From contig NZ_PNHL01000006.1 in assembly GCF_002871795.1 (NCBI RefSeq), forward strand, positions 62,001-126,000: a DNA stretch of 64,000 nt, read 5' to 3'. The position numbers were made by a program, and so were the translations under genes. The DNA is from Brachybacterium sp. UMB0905. Lineage in GTDB: Bacteria > Actinomycetota > Actinomycetes > Actinomycetales > Dermabacteraceae. The notes beneath the pieces are model-generated. The model saw only the letters and a program-made list of their open reading frames with translations, did no database searches and was not told the DNA's origin. Shown in pieces: positions 23,553-33,123 of this stretch; positions within the stretch are counted from its first letter, which is position 1, and every line of letters begins with the position of its first letter.

Positions 23553-24665
23553 TCACACGGTGGTGACGACCTCGATGCGCTGCAATTCCTTGAGGTCGGT
23601 GTAGCCGGTGGTGGCCATGGCATGCCGCAGCGCGCCGACAAGGTTCGTGGTGCCGTCGGCGCCGAGGGACGGCCCGAACAGGATCTGCTCGAGCGGCGCA
23701 ACGGTGCCGACCTCGACGCGGTGGCCGCGGGCGAGCGTGGGGTGGTAGGCCTCGCTGCCCCAGTGGTGGCCGCGGCCGGGAGCTTCCTCGGCGCGGGCGA
23801 GCGCTGCGCCGACCATGAGCCCGTCGGCCCCGCAGGCGATGGCCTTGACCAGGTCACCAGAGCGGCCCAGGCCGCCGTCGGCGATGACGTGGACGTAGCG
23901 GCCGCCGGATTCGTCCATGTAGTCGCGGCGAGCGGCGGCGACATCCGCGACGGCGCTCGCGAGCGGGACGGAGATGCCGAGGGTCTCCTGGGTCATCTGG
24001 GAGGCGCCGCCGCCGAAGCCGACGAGTACCCCCGCGGCGCCGGTGCGCATGAGATGCAGGGCGGCGGTGTAGGTGGCGCAGCCGCCGACGATGACGGGCA
24101 CGTCCAGCTCGTAGATAAATCGCTTGAGGTTCAGCGGCTCGCGGCCCGAGGAGACATGCTCGGCGGAGACGGTGGTGCCGCGGATGAAGAACAGGTCCAC
24201 GCCTGCATCCACGACGGTCTTCCAGTGCTCCTGGGTGCGCTGCGGGGACAGCGACCCGGCCGCGGTCACCCCGGCCTCGCGCAGCTGCTGAATGCGGGCG
24301 GTGATCAGCTCGGGCTTGACCGGTTCGCTGTAGATCTCCCGCATGAGACCGACAACCTGGGCGTCGGACGCCTCGGCGATGCGGTCGAACTGGGCGGTCG
24401 GGTCCTCGTAGCGGGTCCACAGTCCCTCGAGGTCCAGCACGCCGAGGCCGCCGAGCTGGCCCAGCTCGATCGCGGTCGCCGGGGACATGAGGGAATCCAT
24501 CGGCGCAGCGAAGATGGGGACCTCGAAGTGGTAGGCGTCCACCTGCCAGGACGTGGAGACGTCCTCCGGGTCCCGGGTGCGGCGGGAGGGGACCACCGCC
24601 ACGTCGTCGAAGCTGTAGCTGCGGCGTCCGCGCTTGTTCCGGCCAATCTCGATCTCGCTCATCAC
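23553..24665 (-). CDS. guaB3: GuaB3-family IMP dehydrogenase-related protein
   Basis: Predicted 370 aa. The actinobacterial GuaB3 family shares the IMPDH/GMPR barrel but lacks the CBS domains. Visible signatures include YSFDDVAVVPSRRTRDPEDVSTSWQVDAY, FAAPMDSLMSP, VGGCATYTAALHLMRTGAAGVLVGFGGGA and ADGGLGRSGDLVKAIACGADGLMVG. The active-site loop has the Cys in GGCATY, not the GSICTTR loop of true IMPDH, which fits the distinct family; a GMP reductase-type activity has been discussed for relatives. TAGACT at 24673-24678 (minus strand) ends 7 nt before GTG 24665, supporting a leaderless start there; ATG 24662 follows at once. The true guaB is at 29429-30928. Confidence 0.93.
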   Translation of the reverse strand: MMSEIEIGRNKRGRRSYSFDDVAVVPSRRTRDPEDVSTSWQVDAYHFEVPIFAAPMDSLMSPATAIELGQLGGLGVLDLEGLWTRYEDPTAQFDRIAEASDAQVVGLMREIYSEPVKPELITARIQQLREAGVTAAGSLSPQRTQEHWKTVVDAGVDLFFIRGTTVSAEHVSSGREPLNLKRFIYELDVPVIVGGCATYTAALHLMRTGAAGVLVGFGGGASQMTQETLGISVPLASAVADVAAARRDYMDESGGRYVHVIADGGLGRSGDLVKAIACGADGLMVGAALARAEEAPGRGHHWGSEAYHPTLARGHRVEVGTVAPLEQILFGPSLGADGTTNLVGALRHAMATTGYTDLKELQRIEVVTTV

Positions 24666-24726
24666 GCAGGCCAGTCTAGGTGGTGGCGCGCGGGCGACGA
24701 GACGGCGCAGCGTCTACGGTGTGCCC

Positions 24727-25386
24727 ATGGATCGCTCGGCACCCCGCTCCCCTCTGTGGACCCTGCTGGCCGCGCTGCCGTCGGCCCTTGGCGCGGGCTG
24801 GGCTGCCGTCGCGGCGGTCGAGGTCATCTCCGAGCGCGGCACAGCGCGGGAGCCGGGCTTCCTTGTTCCGCTGGTGGCAGCGCTCGGACTGCTGGCCGGG
24901 GGCTGGTCGCTCGTGCGTCTGTTGCAACTGCGCGCTGAGGCCGCCGGGAGCGGGGTGGAGGATGATCCCGGTGGGTTTGGCCCCTCGGAGTCGCCGATGA
25001 TCTCCGCACAGATGCATCGGATCTGGCTGTTCGGGGTGGCGGGCTCGCTCGCCCTGGTGGGCGTGCTGGGGATCTGGTCGCTGGCCGATGGTGACCTGTC
25101 CGGCCTCGAGCCCGGGTGGCCGCTGGTGCTCGCCGGGGCGGTGCTGACCGGCGCCGCTCAGCTGCTCGGAAGGGCGGTCGAGCAGCGGGTGCAGGAGCGC
25201 AGTGAGCGCTGGGAGCAGGCGCGCCGTGCGGAGCATGAGCGGCGGATGGAGGATCCGATGGGGCGGATCCTCGAGGCGGCGGAACGGGAGCCGGCGGCGC
25301 AGGACGAGCCTGCGGCCGGGGAGATCACATCGGCCAGTTCGGATTCGCGTCCGGAGTCCGACCCTTCGAGCGCAGATACTCATTGA
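24727..25386 (+). CDS. Predicted four-helix membrane protein
   Basis: Predicted 219 aa. ATG 24727 is 6 nt after TACGGT (24715-24720), so a leaderless message is likely. Hydrophobic segments occur near residues 10-32, 45-62, 100-120 and 128-148, followed by a charged helical tail (VEQRVQERSERWEQARRAEHERRM) and an acidic Ser-rich end. No family recognised. It is divergent from guaB3, with about 36 nt between the two -10 hexamers. Its last 62 bases overlap the 3' end of the convergent exonuclease gene, an unusual amount for a chromosomal pair. Confidence 0.68.
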   Translation: MDRSAPRSPLWTLLAALPSALGAGWAAVAAVEVISERGTAREPGFLVPLVAALGLLAGGWSLVRLLQLRAEAAGSGVEDDPGGFGPSESPMISAQMHRIWLFGVAGSLALVGVLGIWSLADGDLSGLEPGWPLVLAGAVLTGAAQLLGRAVEQRVQERSERWEQARRAEHERRMEDPMGRILEAAEREPAAQDEPAAGEITSASSDSRPESDPSSADTH

Positions 25387-26041
25387 AGTTCTCCGCCCAG
25401 GAGCGGTGCCAGGTCATCTGCTCACGGTGCAGGTCCGCGAGGGCGGACTCCGCGAGCTGCGGGAATTTCTGCGCCTGAGCGCGCAGCACATCGAGCGTCG
25501 CGGACACATCCACGTCCGCGGTGTGGAGCCGCCCATCCTGGGTCAGGCCGTAATGCTCCAGCACCGCGGTGAGAGTGCGCTTGCCCTTGCGGAAGCGATC
25601 CAGGCCGCGGTCGATCACGAGGGCGTCGAGCACCGGGGCGATCTCATGGCCCAGGCGATCGGCGATCGTCGGCAGGGAGTGCCGGCGCAGCTCGTTCTCG
25701 ATGATCTGCAGGTCAAAGCTGATGTTGAAGGCCACCAGCGGGACATCCTGGCCCAGGGCGTCCACGATCATGCCCGCCACCTCGTCGAGCGCGGGGGCGG
25801 GCTGCATGCCGTGGGTGCGGGCATGCTCGGTGGAGATGCCGTGGACCCGCTGCGCGGGCTCGGGAATCTCGACGCCAGGGTCGATCAGCCACGTCGCGAC
25901 GGTCTCGTTCTCCCGGCCCGGGCCGACGGAGTGCACCAGCGCCACCGTGACGATGCGGTCATCGGCCACGCTCGTCCCCGTCGTCTCGGTGTCGAAGCCG
26001 AGCAGGGGGCGATCGATCCAGGAATCAGCGGCAGCGTTCAT
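25325..26041 (-). CDS. DnaQ-like 3'-5' exonuclease
   Basis: Predicted 238 aa from ATG 26041, which lies 6 nt after TACGCT on the minus strand; a longer frame runs upstream through the palindromic region and is not supported. It has the DEDD exonuclease motifs: Exo I LLGFDTETTGT near residue 14, Exo II VAFNISFDLQII near residue 100, and an Exo III block HTADVDVSATLDVL near residue 175, where His/Asp act in DEDDh enzymes. Related proteins are annotated as exonuclease or DNA polymerase III epsilon-like subunits; with no polymerase nearby a stand-alone nuclease is likelier. Its 3' end overlaps the convergent membrane-protein gene by 62 nt. Confidence 0.88.
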   Translation of the reverse strand: MNAAADSWIDRPLLGFDTETTGTSVADDRIVTVALVHSVGPGRENETVATWLIDPGVEIPEPAQRVHGISTEHARTHGMQPAPALDEVAGMIVDALGQDVPLVAFNISFDLQIIENELRRHSLPTIADRLGHEIAPVLDALVIDRGLDRFRKGKRTLTAVLEHYGLTQDGRLHTADVDVSATLDVLRAQAQKFPQLAESALADLHREQMTWHRSWAENFNEYLRSKGRTPDANPNWPM

Positions 26042-26151
26042 GGGAACAGCGTAGGCCCAGGGCCTGACGCCCCGGCCCAGCCCGCACACTGCCCCCACGC
26101 TCGGCCCCGGCCGCTCCCGACACGCCTGCCCCGCCCAACACGCCGCCTCAA

Positions 26152-26209
26152 GCACGCCGAGTGCACCGATATGTCTCGTTTGTGAGACGTATCGGTGCAC
26201 TCGGCGTGC
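26152..26209. repeat. 58-nt near-perfect palindrome (REP-like element)
   Basis: A 26-nt left arm (26152-26177) and right arm (26184-26209) match as reverse complements with one mismatch (T/C at the sixth pair from the loop), around the 6-nt loop GTTTGT. The arms contain GAGTGCACCGATA. It lies between the starts of the exonuclease gene and the end of glgP. The remaining 26042-26325 sequence is G+C-rich with a G-run near 26263 and no gene I can support. Confidence 0.85.
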
Positions 26210-26325
26210 GACACGCGGCGTGGCGCGGGTCAGGGCATGCGGGACGAGGCGAGGCAGGGCGCGGGGGGGGGCAGAGGCAGAGCACAGGCCAGCCCTGCCG
26301 CCCCGCGCGCCCCACGCCTCACGCC

Positions 26326-28695
26326 TCACTCCACCGGCGTGGGCTCCAGCTTCCACACCTCATCGGCGTAGTCGCGGATCGTGCGGTCGGAGGAGAAACG
26401 GCCCGAGCGGGTGATGTTCACCCAGGCCTTCTGCGCCCAGGCCCGCTGGTCGGCGTAGTCCTCGGCCATGCGGTCGCGCGCCTCGCGGTAGGCGGCGAAG
26501 TCGCCGAGCACGTAGTAGACATCGGCCGGATCGTGGGTGGCATTCAGCAGCGACCAGTGCAGGTCGTGGAACCAGCCGGAGCCGTTGTCGTCCAGGGTGC
26601 CGTCCACCAGGGCGTCGATCACGCGGCGCAGGCCGGGCACGGTCTCCAGCAGGTGGTGGGGGTTGTAGGTGCGGCGCAGCTCCGGCAGCTCATCTTCGGT
26701 GGCGCCGAAGATGTAGGCGTTCTCCTCCCCCACGGCGTCGAGGATCTCCACGTTCGCACCGTCCAGGGTGCCCAGCGTCAGCGCGCCGTTCATCATGAAC
26801 TTCATGTTGGAGGTGCCGGAGGCCTCCTTCCCGGCGGTGGAGATCTGCTCGGACACATCCGCGGCGGGGATGATGTGCTCGGCCGGGGAGACGTTGTAGT
26901 TGTGCACGAACACGACCTTGATCGTCTCGTTCACGGCCGGGTCGTTGTTGACCATCTCGGCGATCGTGTTGATGAGCTTGATGATGCCCTTGGCGCGGTA
27001 GTAGCCCGGCGCCGCCTTCGCGCCGAAGATGAACACGCGCTTCGGCACCTCGAGCGACGGATCGTCCTTGAGGCGGAAGTACAGGTCCAGCACGTACAGG
27101 GCGTTCATGAGCTGGCGCTTGTACTCGTGCAGACGCTTGATCTGCACATCGAAGATCGCGGTCGGGTCGATCTCGATGCCTTCGCGCTCGGCCACCCAGG
27201 CGGCGAAGTCCCGCTTGTTCGCCTGCTTGATCTCGATGAGGCGGTCCAGCACGGCGTCATCGGCCTTGTCGGTGACCTCGGCGAGCTGCGAGAGGTCGGT
27301 GACCCAGGCATCGGAGCCGGTGACCTCGGTGAGCAGCTCGGCCAGGCGCGGGTTGCACTGGTTCAGCCAGCGGCGCGGGGTGACGCCGTTGGTCTTGTTG
27401 TTGAACCGCTCGGGCCAGATGGCATGCCATTCGCCGAGGGTCTCGCGCTTGATGATCTCGGTGTGCAGCGCCGCCACGCCGTTGATGGAGTAGGAGGCGT
27501 AGCAGGCGATCCACGCCATGCGCACCCGGTTGCCGTCGATCGGCGCCATGTACGCGATGGTCGACTCGTCGAGTCCCCGCTCCGTCATCTCCTCGCGGAA
27601 GCGCCGGTCGATCTCTCGCACGATCTCCGTGATCCGCGGGAACAGGCGGTCGAAGATCGACATCTCCCAGGTCTCGAGGGCCTCGGCGAGCACCGTGTGG
27701 TTGGTGTACGCGAAGGTCTGCGTGACCTCGGCCCAGGCCTCGTCCCAGCCCAGGCCGTGCTCGTCCATCAGCAGGCGCATGAGCTCGGGGATCGCGAGGA
27801 CCGGGTGGGTGTCGTTGAGCTGGACCGCGTTGTACTGGGCGAAGCCGGTGAGGTCCTCGCCGTGCTCGGCGATGTAGTCGTCGATGATGGTCTGCAGCGA
27901 GGCGGAGACGAAGAAGTACTGCTGGCGGACCCGCAGCACCTTGCCCTCGTAGGTGGTGTCGTTGGGGTAGAGCACGCGGGAGATGTCCATGGCACGCTCA
28001 CGGTCCACGATCGCGTCGGTGAAGCGCTGGGAGTTGAAGGCGTCGTAGTCAAACTCCTCGATCGGCTCCGCCTTCCACAGCCGCAGGGTGTTCACATTCT
28101 GCGTGCCGTAGCCGGTGATCGGCATGTCATAGGGGATGGCCCGCACGTCCATGTCCGCGAAGTGCACGCGGCGCTGCAGCTCCTCCCGCCGGATCACGAA
28201 GGGGTAGCCCTCCTCCATCCAGGAGTCCGGGTGCTCGGTCTGGAAGCCCTTCTCGTCGAACAGCTGCTTGAACAGGCCGTAGCGGTAGAGGATGCCGTAG
28301 CCCGCGACCGGCAGATCCAGCGTGGCGCAGGAGTCCAGGAAGCAGGCGGCCAGCCGCCCCAGGCCCCCGTTGCCGAGCGCCGCATCGGGCTCCTGCTCGA
28401 GCACGTCGGAGAGGTTCTGACCGAAGGCGCTCACGGCCTCCCGCGCATCCTCGACCAGGCCCAGGTTCGAGAGGTTGTTCAGCAGGGCGCGGCCCATGAG
28501 GAACTCGGCGGAGAAGTAGTGCTCGCGCCGACCGGCCCGGTAGGCGGCCGAGGTGCGCTCCCAACGGCCTGCGACGCGCTCCACGACGGCGGCCGACAGG
28601 CCCTGCCACGCCTCGTACGGGGTGGAGAGCTTCGCGGGGCGGCCGGAGATGGCGCGGACGGCGGGGCCGACGGTCTGCTGCAGCTGCAAAGTCAT
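26326..28695 (-). CDS. glgP: Glycogen phosphorylase
   Basis: Predicted 789 aa from ATG 28695, with AAGGA 7 nt upstream; the frame is open a further 23 codons without a ribosome-binding site. It releases glucose 1-phosphate from glycogen or maltodextrin. Family signatures are strong: YFSAEFLMGRALLNNL, ALGNGGLGRLAACFLDS, a VQLNDTHP block, NKTNGVTPRRWL, FGAKAAPGYYRAK and the pyridoxal phosphate lysine segment EASGTSNMKFMMNGALTLGTLDGAN. The length fits the GT35 family. It is monocistronic as far as I can see; the nearest upstream gene on the same strand ends 143 nt away. Confidence 0.96.
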   Translation of the reverse strand: MTLQLQQTVGPAVRAISGRPAKLSTPYEAWQGLSAAVVERVAGRWERTSAAYRAGRREHYFSAEFLMGRALLNNLSNLGLVEDAREAVSAFGQNLSDVLEQEPDAALGNGGLGRLAACFLDSCATLDLPVAGYGILYRYGLFKQLFDEKGFQTEHPDSWMEEGYPFVIRREELQRRVHFADMDVRAIPYDMPITGYGTQNVNTLRLWKAEPIEEFDYDAFNSQRFTDAIVDRERAMDISRVLYPNDTTYEGKVLRVRQQYFFVSASLQTIIDDYIAEHGEDLTGFAQYNAVQLNDTHPVLAIPELMRLLMDEHGLGWDEAWAEVTQTFAYTNHTVLAEALETWEMSIFDRLFPRITEIVREIDRRFREEMTERGLDESTIAYMAPIDGNRVRMAWIACYASYSINGVAALHTEIIKRETLGEWHAIWPERFNNKTNGVTPRRWLNQCNPRLAELLTEVTGSDAWVTDLSQLAEVTDKADDAVLDRLIEIKQANKRDFAAWVAEREGIEIDPTAIFDVQIKRLHEYKRQLMNALYVLDLYFRLKDDPSLEVPKRVFIFGAKAAPGYYRAKGIIKLINTIAEMVNNDPAVNETIKVVFVHNYNVSPAEHIIPAADVSEQISTAGKEASGTSNMKFMMNGALTLGTLDGANVEILDAVGEENAYIFGATEDELPELRRTYNPHHLLETVPGLRRVIDALVDGTLDDNGSGWFHDLHWSLLNATHDPADVYYVLGDFAAYREARDRMAEDYADQRAWAQKAWVNITRSGRFSSDRTIRDYADEVWKLEPTPVE

Positions 28696-28838
28696 GGAAG
28701 ATCCTTCGAGCTCGGGGACGGATACCCCGATGGTAGCTGTGCAAGAACTGCAAGAAGTACCCACGGGTCCCGCTGCTTCGCGCGATGTCGCCCCCGGCGG
28801 CCCGTCACCTGGTCACGCCCCGGCGCCGACCACCCCGG

Positions 28839-29309
28839 TCAGAGCGAGGCGGACAGCTGCGCGGCGGTGATCAACATAGAGATCAGGAAGGCGGCGAACC
28901 CCAGCGCGGGGGTGCACACGGTGAGCAGGATGATGCCGATGGGGCCGCGGCGCCGCTCCCCACGCACCAGGGCGGCGATCGCCAGTCCGAGCGCCACCAG
29001 CGATGCCAGCCCCCACAGCAGCAGGGAGCCCGCGGCGATCAGCACGCTGAGCTGGTAGGCGTCCGGTGTGTCCAGGAGCGTCCGCCCGGCCGCGGCCTCC
29101 TGCGGCGCGATGGTGATGCCGATGTAGAGCGTCGGCGCGAGCGTTCCGAGCAGTCCCACCAGGGCCAGGATCCAGGCGGGGCGGGTCAGGGGCCGACGGG
29201 CGGGGGCAGCCGCGGTGGGCCGGGCGGCAGCGGGCTCGCTGGCAGTGGGCTGGGCGGCCGCGGCCGCAGTGGGCTGGCTGACGTTGGGGTGCTTGGCGGT
29301 GGTGCTCAT
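28839..29309 (-). CDS. Ala-rich membrane protein, unknown function
   Basis: Predicted 156 aa. The N-terminal 45 residues are low-complexity Ala/Pro/Thr (TAAAAAQPTASEPAAARPTA) and cytosolic by charge. Three hydrophobic helices follow (AWILALVGLLGTLAPTLYIG, LIAAGSLLLWGLASLVALGLAIAAL, GIILLTVCTPALGFAAFLISML). It resembles the many small DUF4190-like or related envelope proteins of actinobacteria, but I cannot assign a family. The ATG lies exactly 6 nt after TAGCGT, a leaderless arrangement. Two palindromes lie 40-90 nt upstream. Confidence 0.65.
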   Translation of the reverse strand: MSTTAKHPNVSQPTAAAAAQPTASEPAAARPTAAAPARRPLTRPAWILALVGLLGTLAPTLYIGITIAPQEAAAGRTLLDTPDAYQLSVLIAAGSLLLWGLASLVALGLAIAALVRGERRRGPIGIILLTVCTPALGFAAFLISMLITAAQLSASL

Positions 29310-29348
29310 GCTGTCACGCTAGTGGGCGCCGGGAACGACATGCTCCCG

Positions 29349-29398
29349 GGTTATCCTCCGCCCTCGCGGAGGATAACCCCCATGACCGCGGTCATGGG
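29349..29398. promoter_or_regulatory. Two adjacent palindromes: 12-bp hairpin and 20-nt perfect palindrome
   Basis: GGTTATCCTCCG at 29349-29360 pairs exactly with 29367-29378 (6-nt loop), and CCCATGACCGCGGTCATGGG at 29379-29398 is a perfect palindrome directly abutting it. They lie between the end of guaB and the start of the 28839-29309 gene. They may terminate guaB, or bind a regulator about 40-90 nt upstream of the next start. Neither hairpin has a T-run. Confidence 0.6.
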
Positions 29399-29428
29399 CG
29401 TGCCCACCCTGCTGGGCGTCGCCGCCCC

Positions 29429-31000
<1,572 letters not shown>

Positions 31001-32371
31001 TCAGCTGGGCTGGGCGGCTGAGCGCCAGGCCGTCGAGGTGGCCAGGTGTGCGAGCGCCAAGCCGAGGGCCGCGGCGATCACGACCTGCACAGCCTCCTGC
31101 CACACCATCGCCGCGGAGACGATGTTGCCGCTGTTCATGAGCGTGAACCCGGTGTACAGGGCGTAGCCGGGGATCATGATCACCACGGCAGGCACGGAGA
31201 TGGAGGTGCGCGGTACGTGCTGGGTGCGGGCGATGACGTAGGCGATCACGCCCACCAGCACGGTCGCGGCGAAGGTCGCCAGCTGCACCGGCACATGCAG
31301 CTCCCCGAGCACGAACCGCACCGAGTTCGCGATCATCGACACCGCGGCAGCGGCCAGGGCGATCCGCCAGGGGGAGTTGAACAGGATCGCGAAGCCCAGC
31401 ACGCCGATGGCTGTGAGAGCGGCCCGCAGCGGCAGCTCCACGGCGAAGGGCAGCCCCAGATGCTCCGCGGCGACCGGGGGGATGCCCACGGCAAGGCTCA
31501 CCGTCCAGGAGGCTGCGGCGGCCCCCAGGATGATCAGTCCCGCGTAGGTCAGCCGCGCCAGACCTGCGGAGAAGTCCGATCTGACCAGGTCGAGCATCCC
31601 GGTGATGAGTGGGAAGCCGGGCACCAGGAACAGCACGGCGGCGAGGTATCCGCCCATGTGGTCGCCGGGCCCTCCGGCGACCCAGCCGGTCGCCGTGGGC
31701 AGCGCGACCGCCGCGAGGTACACGGAGGCGGCGACGACCGCGGCGATCAGAGTGACCAGCAGGTGATTCCAGGCGCGCAGCTGTACGGTGCGGCGCGCGG
31801 CCTGACCGATCCCCGCGGCGATACCCGCCGCGAGTGCTTCCAAGGGTGCGGCCTGGTTCAGCACCGCGAAGGCGGCGCAGGCGAAACCCCCTGCCAGGGC
31901 GTTGACGGTCCTCGAGTGCAGGGGACCGCGGGCACGGATCCGCGCCAGCTGTTCGAAGACGTCCGCGGCAGTGGTGCCCTGCTCCGGCAGCAGTTCGACG
32001 TACCGCTGGGTGCGGTGCAGGCGGTCCACGTTGACGCCCACGTGCGGCGGTTGGGTGATGCGGGTGCGGTAGCGGCCGTTCAGCGTGGCAGTCGCGGTGA
32101 TGTCGGTGTACGTGACGATCGAGGTGAAGGAGTCCAGGCCCAGGGCGCGGGCGGTGCGGGCCATGGCGGTGCGCACCCGGTAGGAGGCCATGCCGGAGGC
32201 CAGCAGCTCGGCACCCACCGCGGCGGCGGCCTCGGAGCGGATGGTCAGGGAGTCGGGGATGCCCAGCGGGCTGGTGGCGGTGGAGTGGGGGCCGATGGGC
32301 GGCGCGGGCAGACGCTCCTGCAGTTCATCGGGCGCGTCGTCGGGTCCGGGCGGGGGTGGGGTGGTGCTCAT
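31001..32371 (-). CDS. Threonine/serine exporter, ThrE family
   Basis: Predicted 456 aa. The N-terminal about 150 residues are a cytosolic ThrE domain (ELLASGMASYRVRTAMARTARALGL, IVTYTDITATA) and the remainder has about ten membrane helices with the family phrase FLVPGFPLITGMLDLVRSDFSAGLARL and IMIPGYALYTGF near the end. ThrE exports threonine and serine in Corynebacterium. Its ATG overlaps the upstream stop as ATGA, so it is translationally coupled to the membrane-protein gene before it. Both halves (ThrE and ThrE_2-like) are fused here in one chain. A serine importer and dehydratase are also encoded in this window, so serine traffic both ways is likely. Confidence 0.9.
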   Translation of the reverse strand: MSTTPPPPGPDDAPDELQERLPAPPIGPHSTATSPLGIPDSLTIRSEAAAAVGAELLASGMASYRVRTAMARTARALGLDSFTSIVTYTDITATATLNGRYRTRITQPPHVGVNVDRLHRTQRYVELLPEQGTTAADVFEQLARIRARGPLHSRTVNALAGGFACAAFAVLNQAAPLEALAAGIAAGIGQAARRTVQLRAWNHLLVTLIAAVVAASVYLAAVALPTATGWVAGGPGDHMGGYLAAVLFLVPGFPLITGMLDLVRSDFSAGLARLTYAGLIILGAAAASWTVSLAVGIPPVAAEHLGLPFAVELPLRAALTAIGVLGFAILFNSPWRIALAAAAVSMIANSVRFVLGELHVPVQLATFAATVLVGVIAYVIARTQHVPRTSISVPAVVIMIPGYALYTGFTLMNSGNIVSAAMVWQEAVQVVIAAALGLALAHLATSTAWRSAAQPS

Positions 32372-33123
32372 GGCGTCGGGTCGCCCTCCCGGGGCTGCTC
32401 GATCCCGCCGAGGACCCGGCGGATGCGGTCAAATTCGGTGCGGAACGCGGCATCGTCCTGGGCATATTCCTCGCGCCAGGGCATGCCGACGCGGGCGGCG
32501 AGCTCGCGGTTCCGGGCTTCCCCGCGGGTACGGCGGTGCTCGGCGAGGATCTGCTCCCGTGGTGGCACGGGGGTGAAGCCTGCGGCGGCCTGCAGGGCGC
32601 GCAACCCGTCGAAGGATGCGGCGTCCCAGCCCACCTCGGGGATGGTCCAGTGCCGCTCGGGTCCGCGCAGGCCGATCAGGGCCATGCCGCCGCGCTCGGC
32701 CTCCCCCACCGCGTGGTCCACGTCGGCGAGCGTGGCCCGGTCGGTGATGCGCAGCCCCTTGCGCAGGCGCAGCGTGCCGGCGTCCGCATCGAACAGCACG
32801 ACGGTGCGGGTGAGCACGAGCGGCACGAGGGCCCACAGGGCGAACAGACCCCACAGCAGCAGCGCCCCGAGCACGAGCTGCACGGTCGCGAGCCCCAGGA
32901 TCTGCTCGACCAGGCCGTCATGGCCGGCGCGCACCCGGCGGCGATGCCAGGCCTGCAGGGCGGTGGCCGCGAAGGGGCTGAGCAGGATCGCGAGCAGGGG
33001 CAGGCCCATCAGCACAAGCGGCCGGTAGCGCGCAGCGAGGGAGGGTCCCACGAGCACCACCCCACGACGGGTGCGGCGCGGGGCGGGCGCCGACGGGGTC
33101 GCGGCCGGGCTGGGACTGCTCAC
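32368..33123 (-). CDS. Two-helix membrane protein, unknown function
   Basis: Predicted 251 aa. After a Pro/Arg-rich tail there are two hydrophobic segments (LVLMGLPLLAILLSPFAATAL and LVLGALLLWGLFALWALVPLVL). Next comes a beta-rich cytosolic part (RTVVLFDADAGTLRLRKGLRI) that looks like a small PH-like domain, and a charged helical C-terminus. Both ends overlap neighbours by 4 nt (pseudouridine synthase before, ThrE after), so it is embedded in a coupled operon. No catalytic motif is seen. A sister membrane protein at 34069-34770 has a comparable helix-plus-beta plan. Confidence 0.65.
   Translation of the reverse strand: MSSPSPAATPSAPAPRRTRRGVVLVGPSLAARYRPLVLMGLPLLAILLSPFAATALQAWHRRRVRAGHDGLVEQILGLATVQLVLGALLLWGLFALWALVPLVLTRTVVLFDADAGTLRLRKGLRITDRATLADVDHAVGEAERGGMALIGLRGPERHWTIPEVGWDAASFDGLRALQAAAGFTPVPPREQILAEHRRTRGEARNRELAARVGMPWREEYAQDDAAFRTEFDRIRRVLGGIEQPREGDPTP

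Noticed and set aside
26161..29058. A 965-codon plus-strand open frame opposite glycogen phosphorylase
   Set aside because: It is the antisense of a clear glgP gene; its translation is low-complexity in His, Asp, Val and Gly with no domain, as expected for the complementary frame of a G+C-rich gene.
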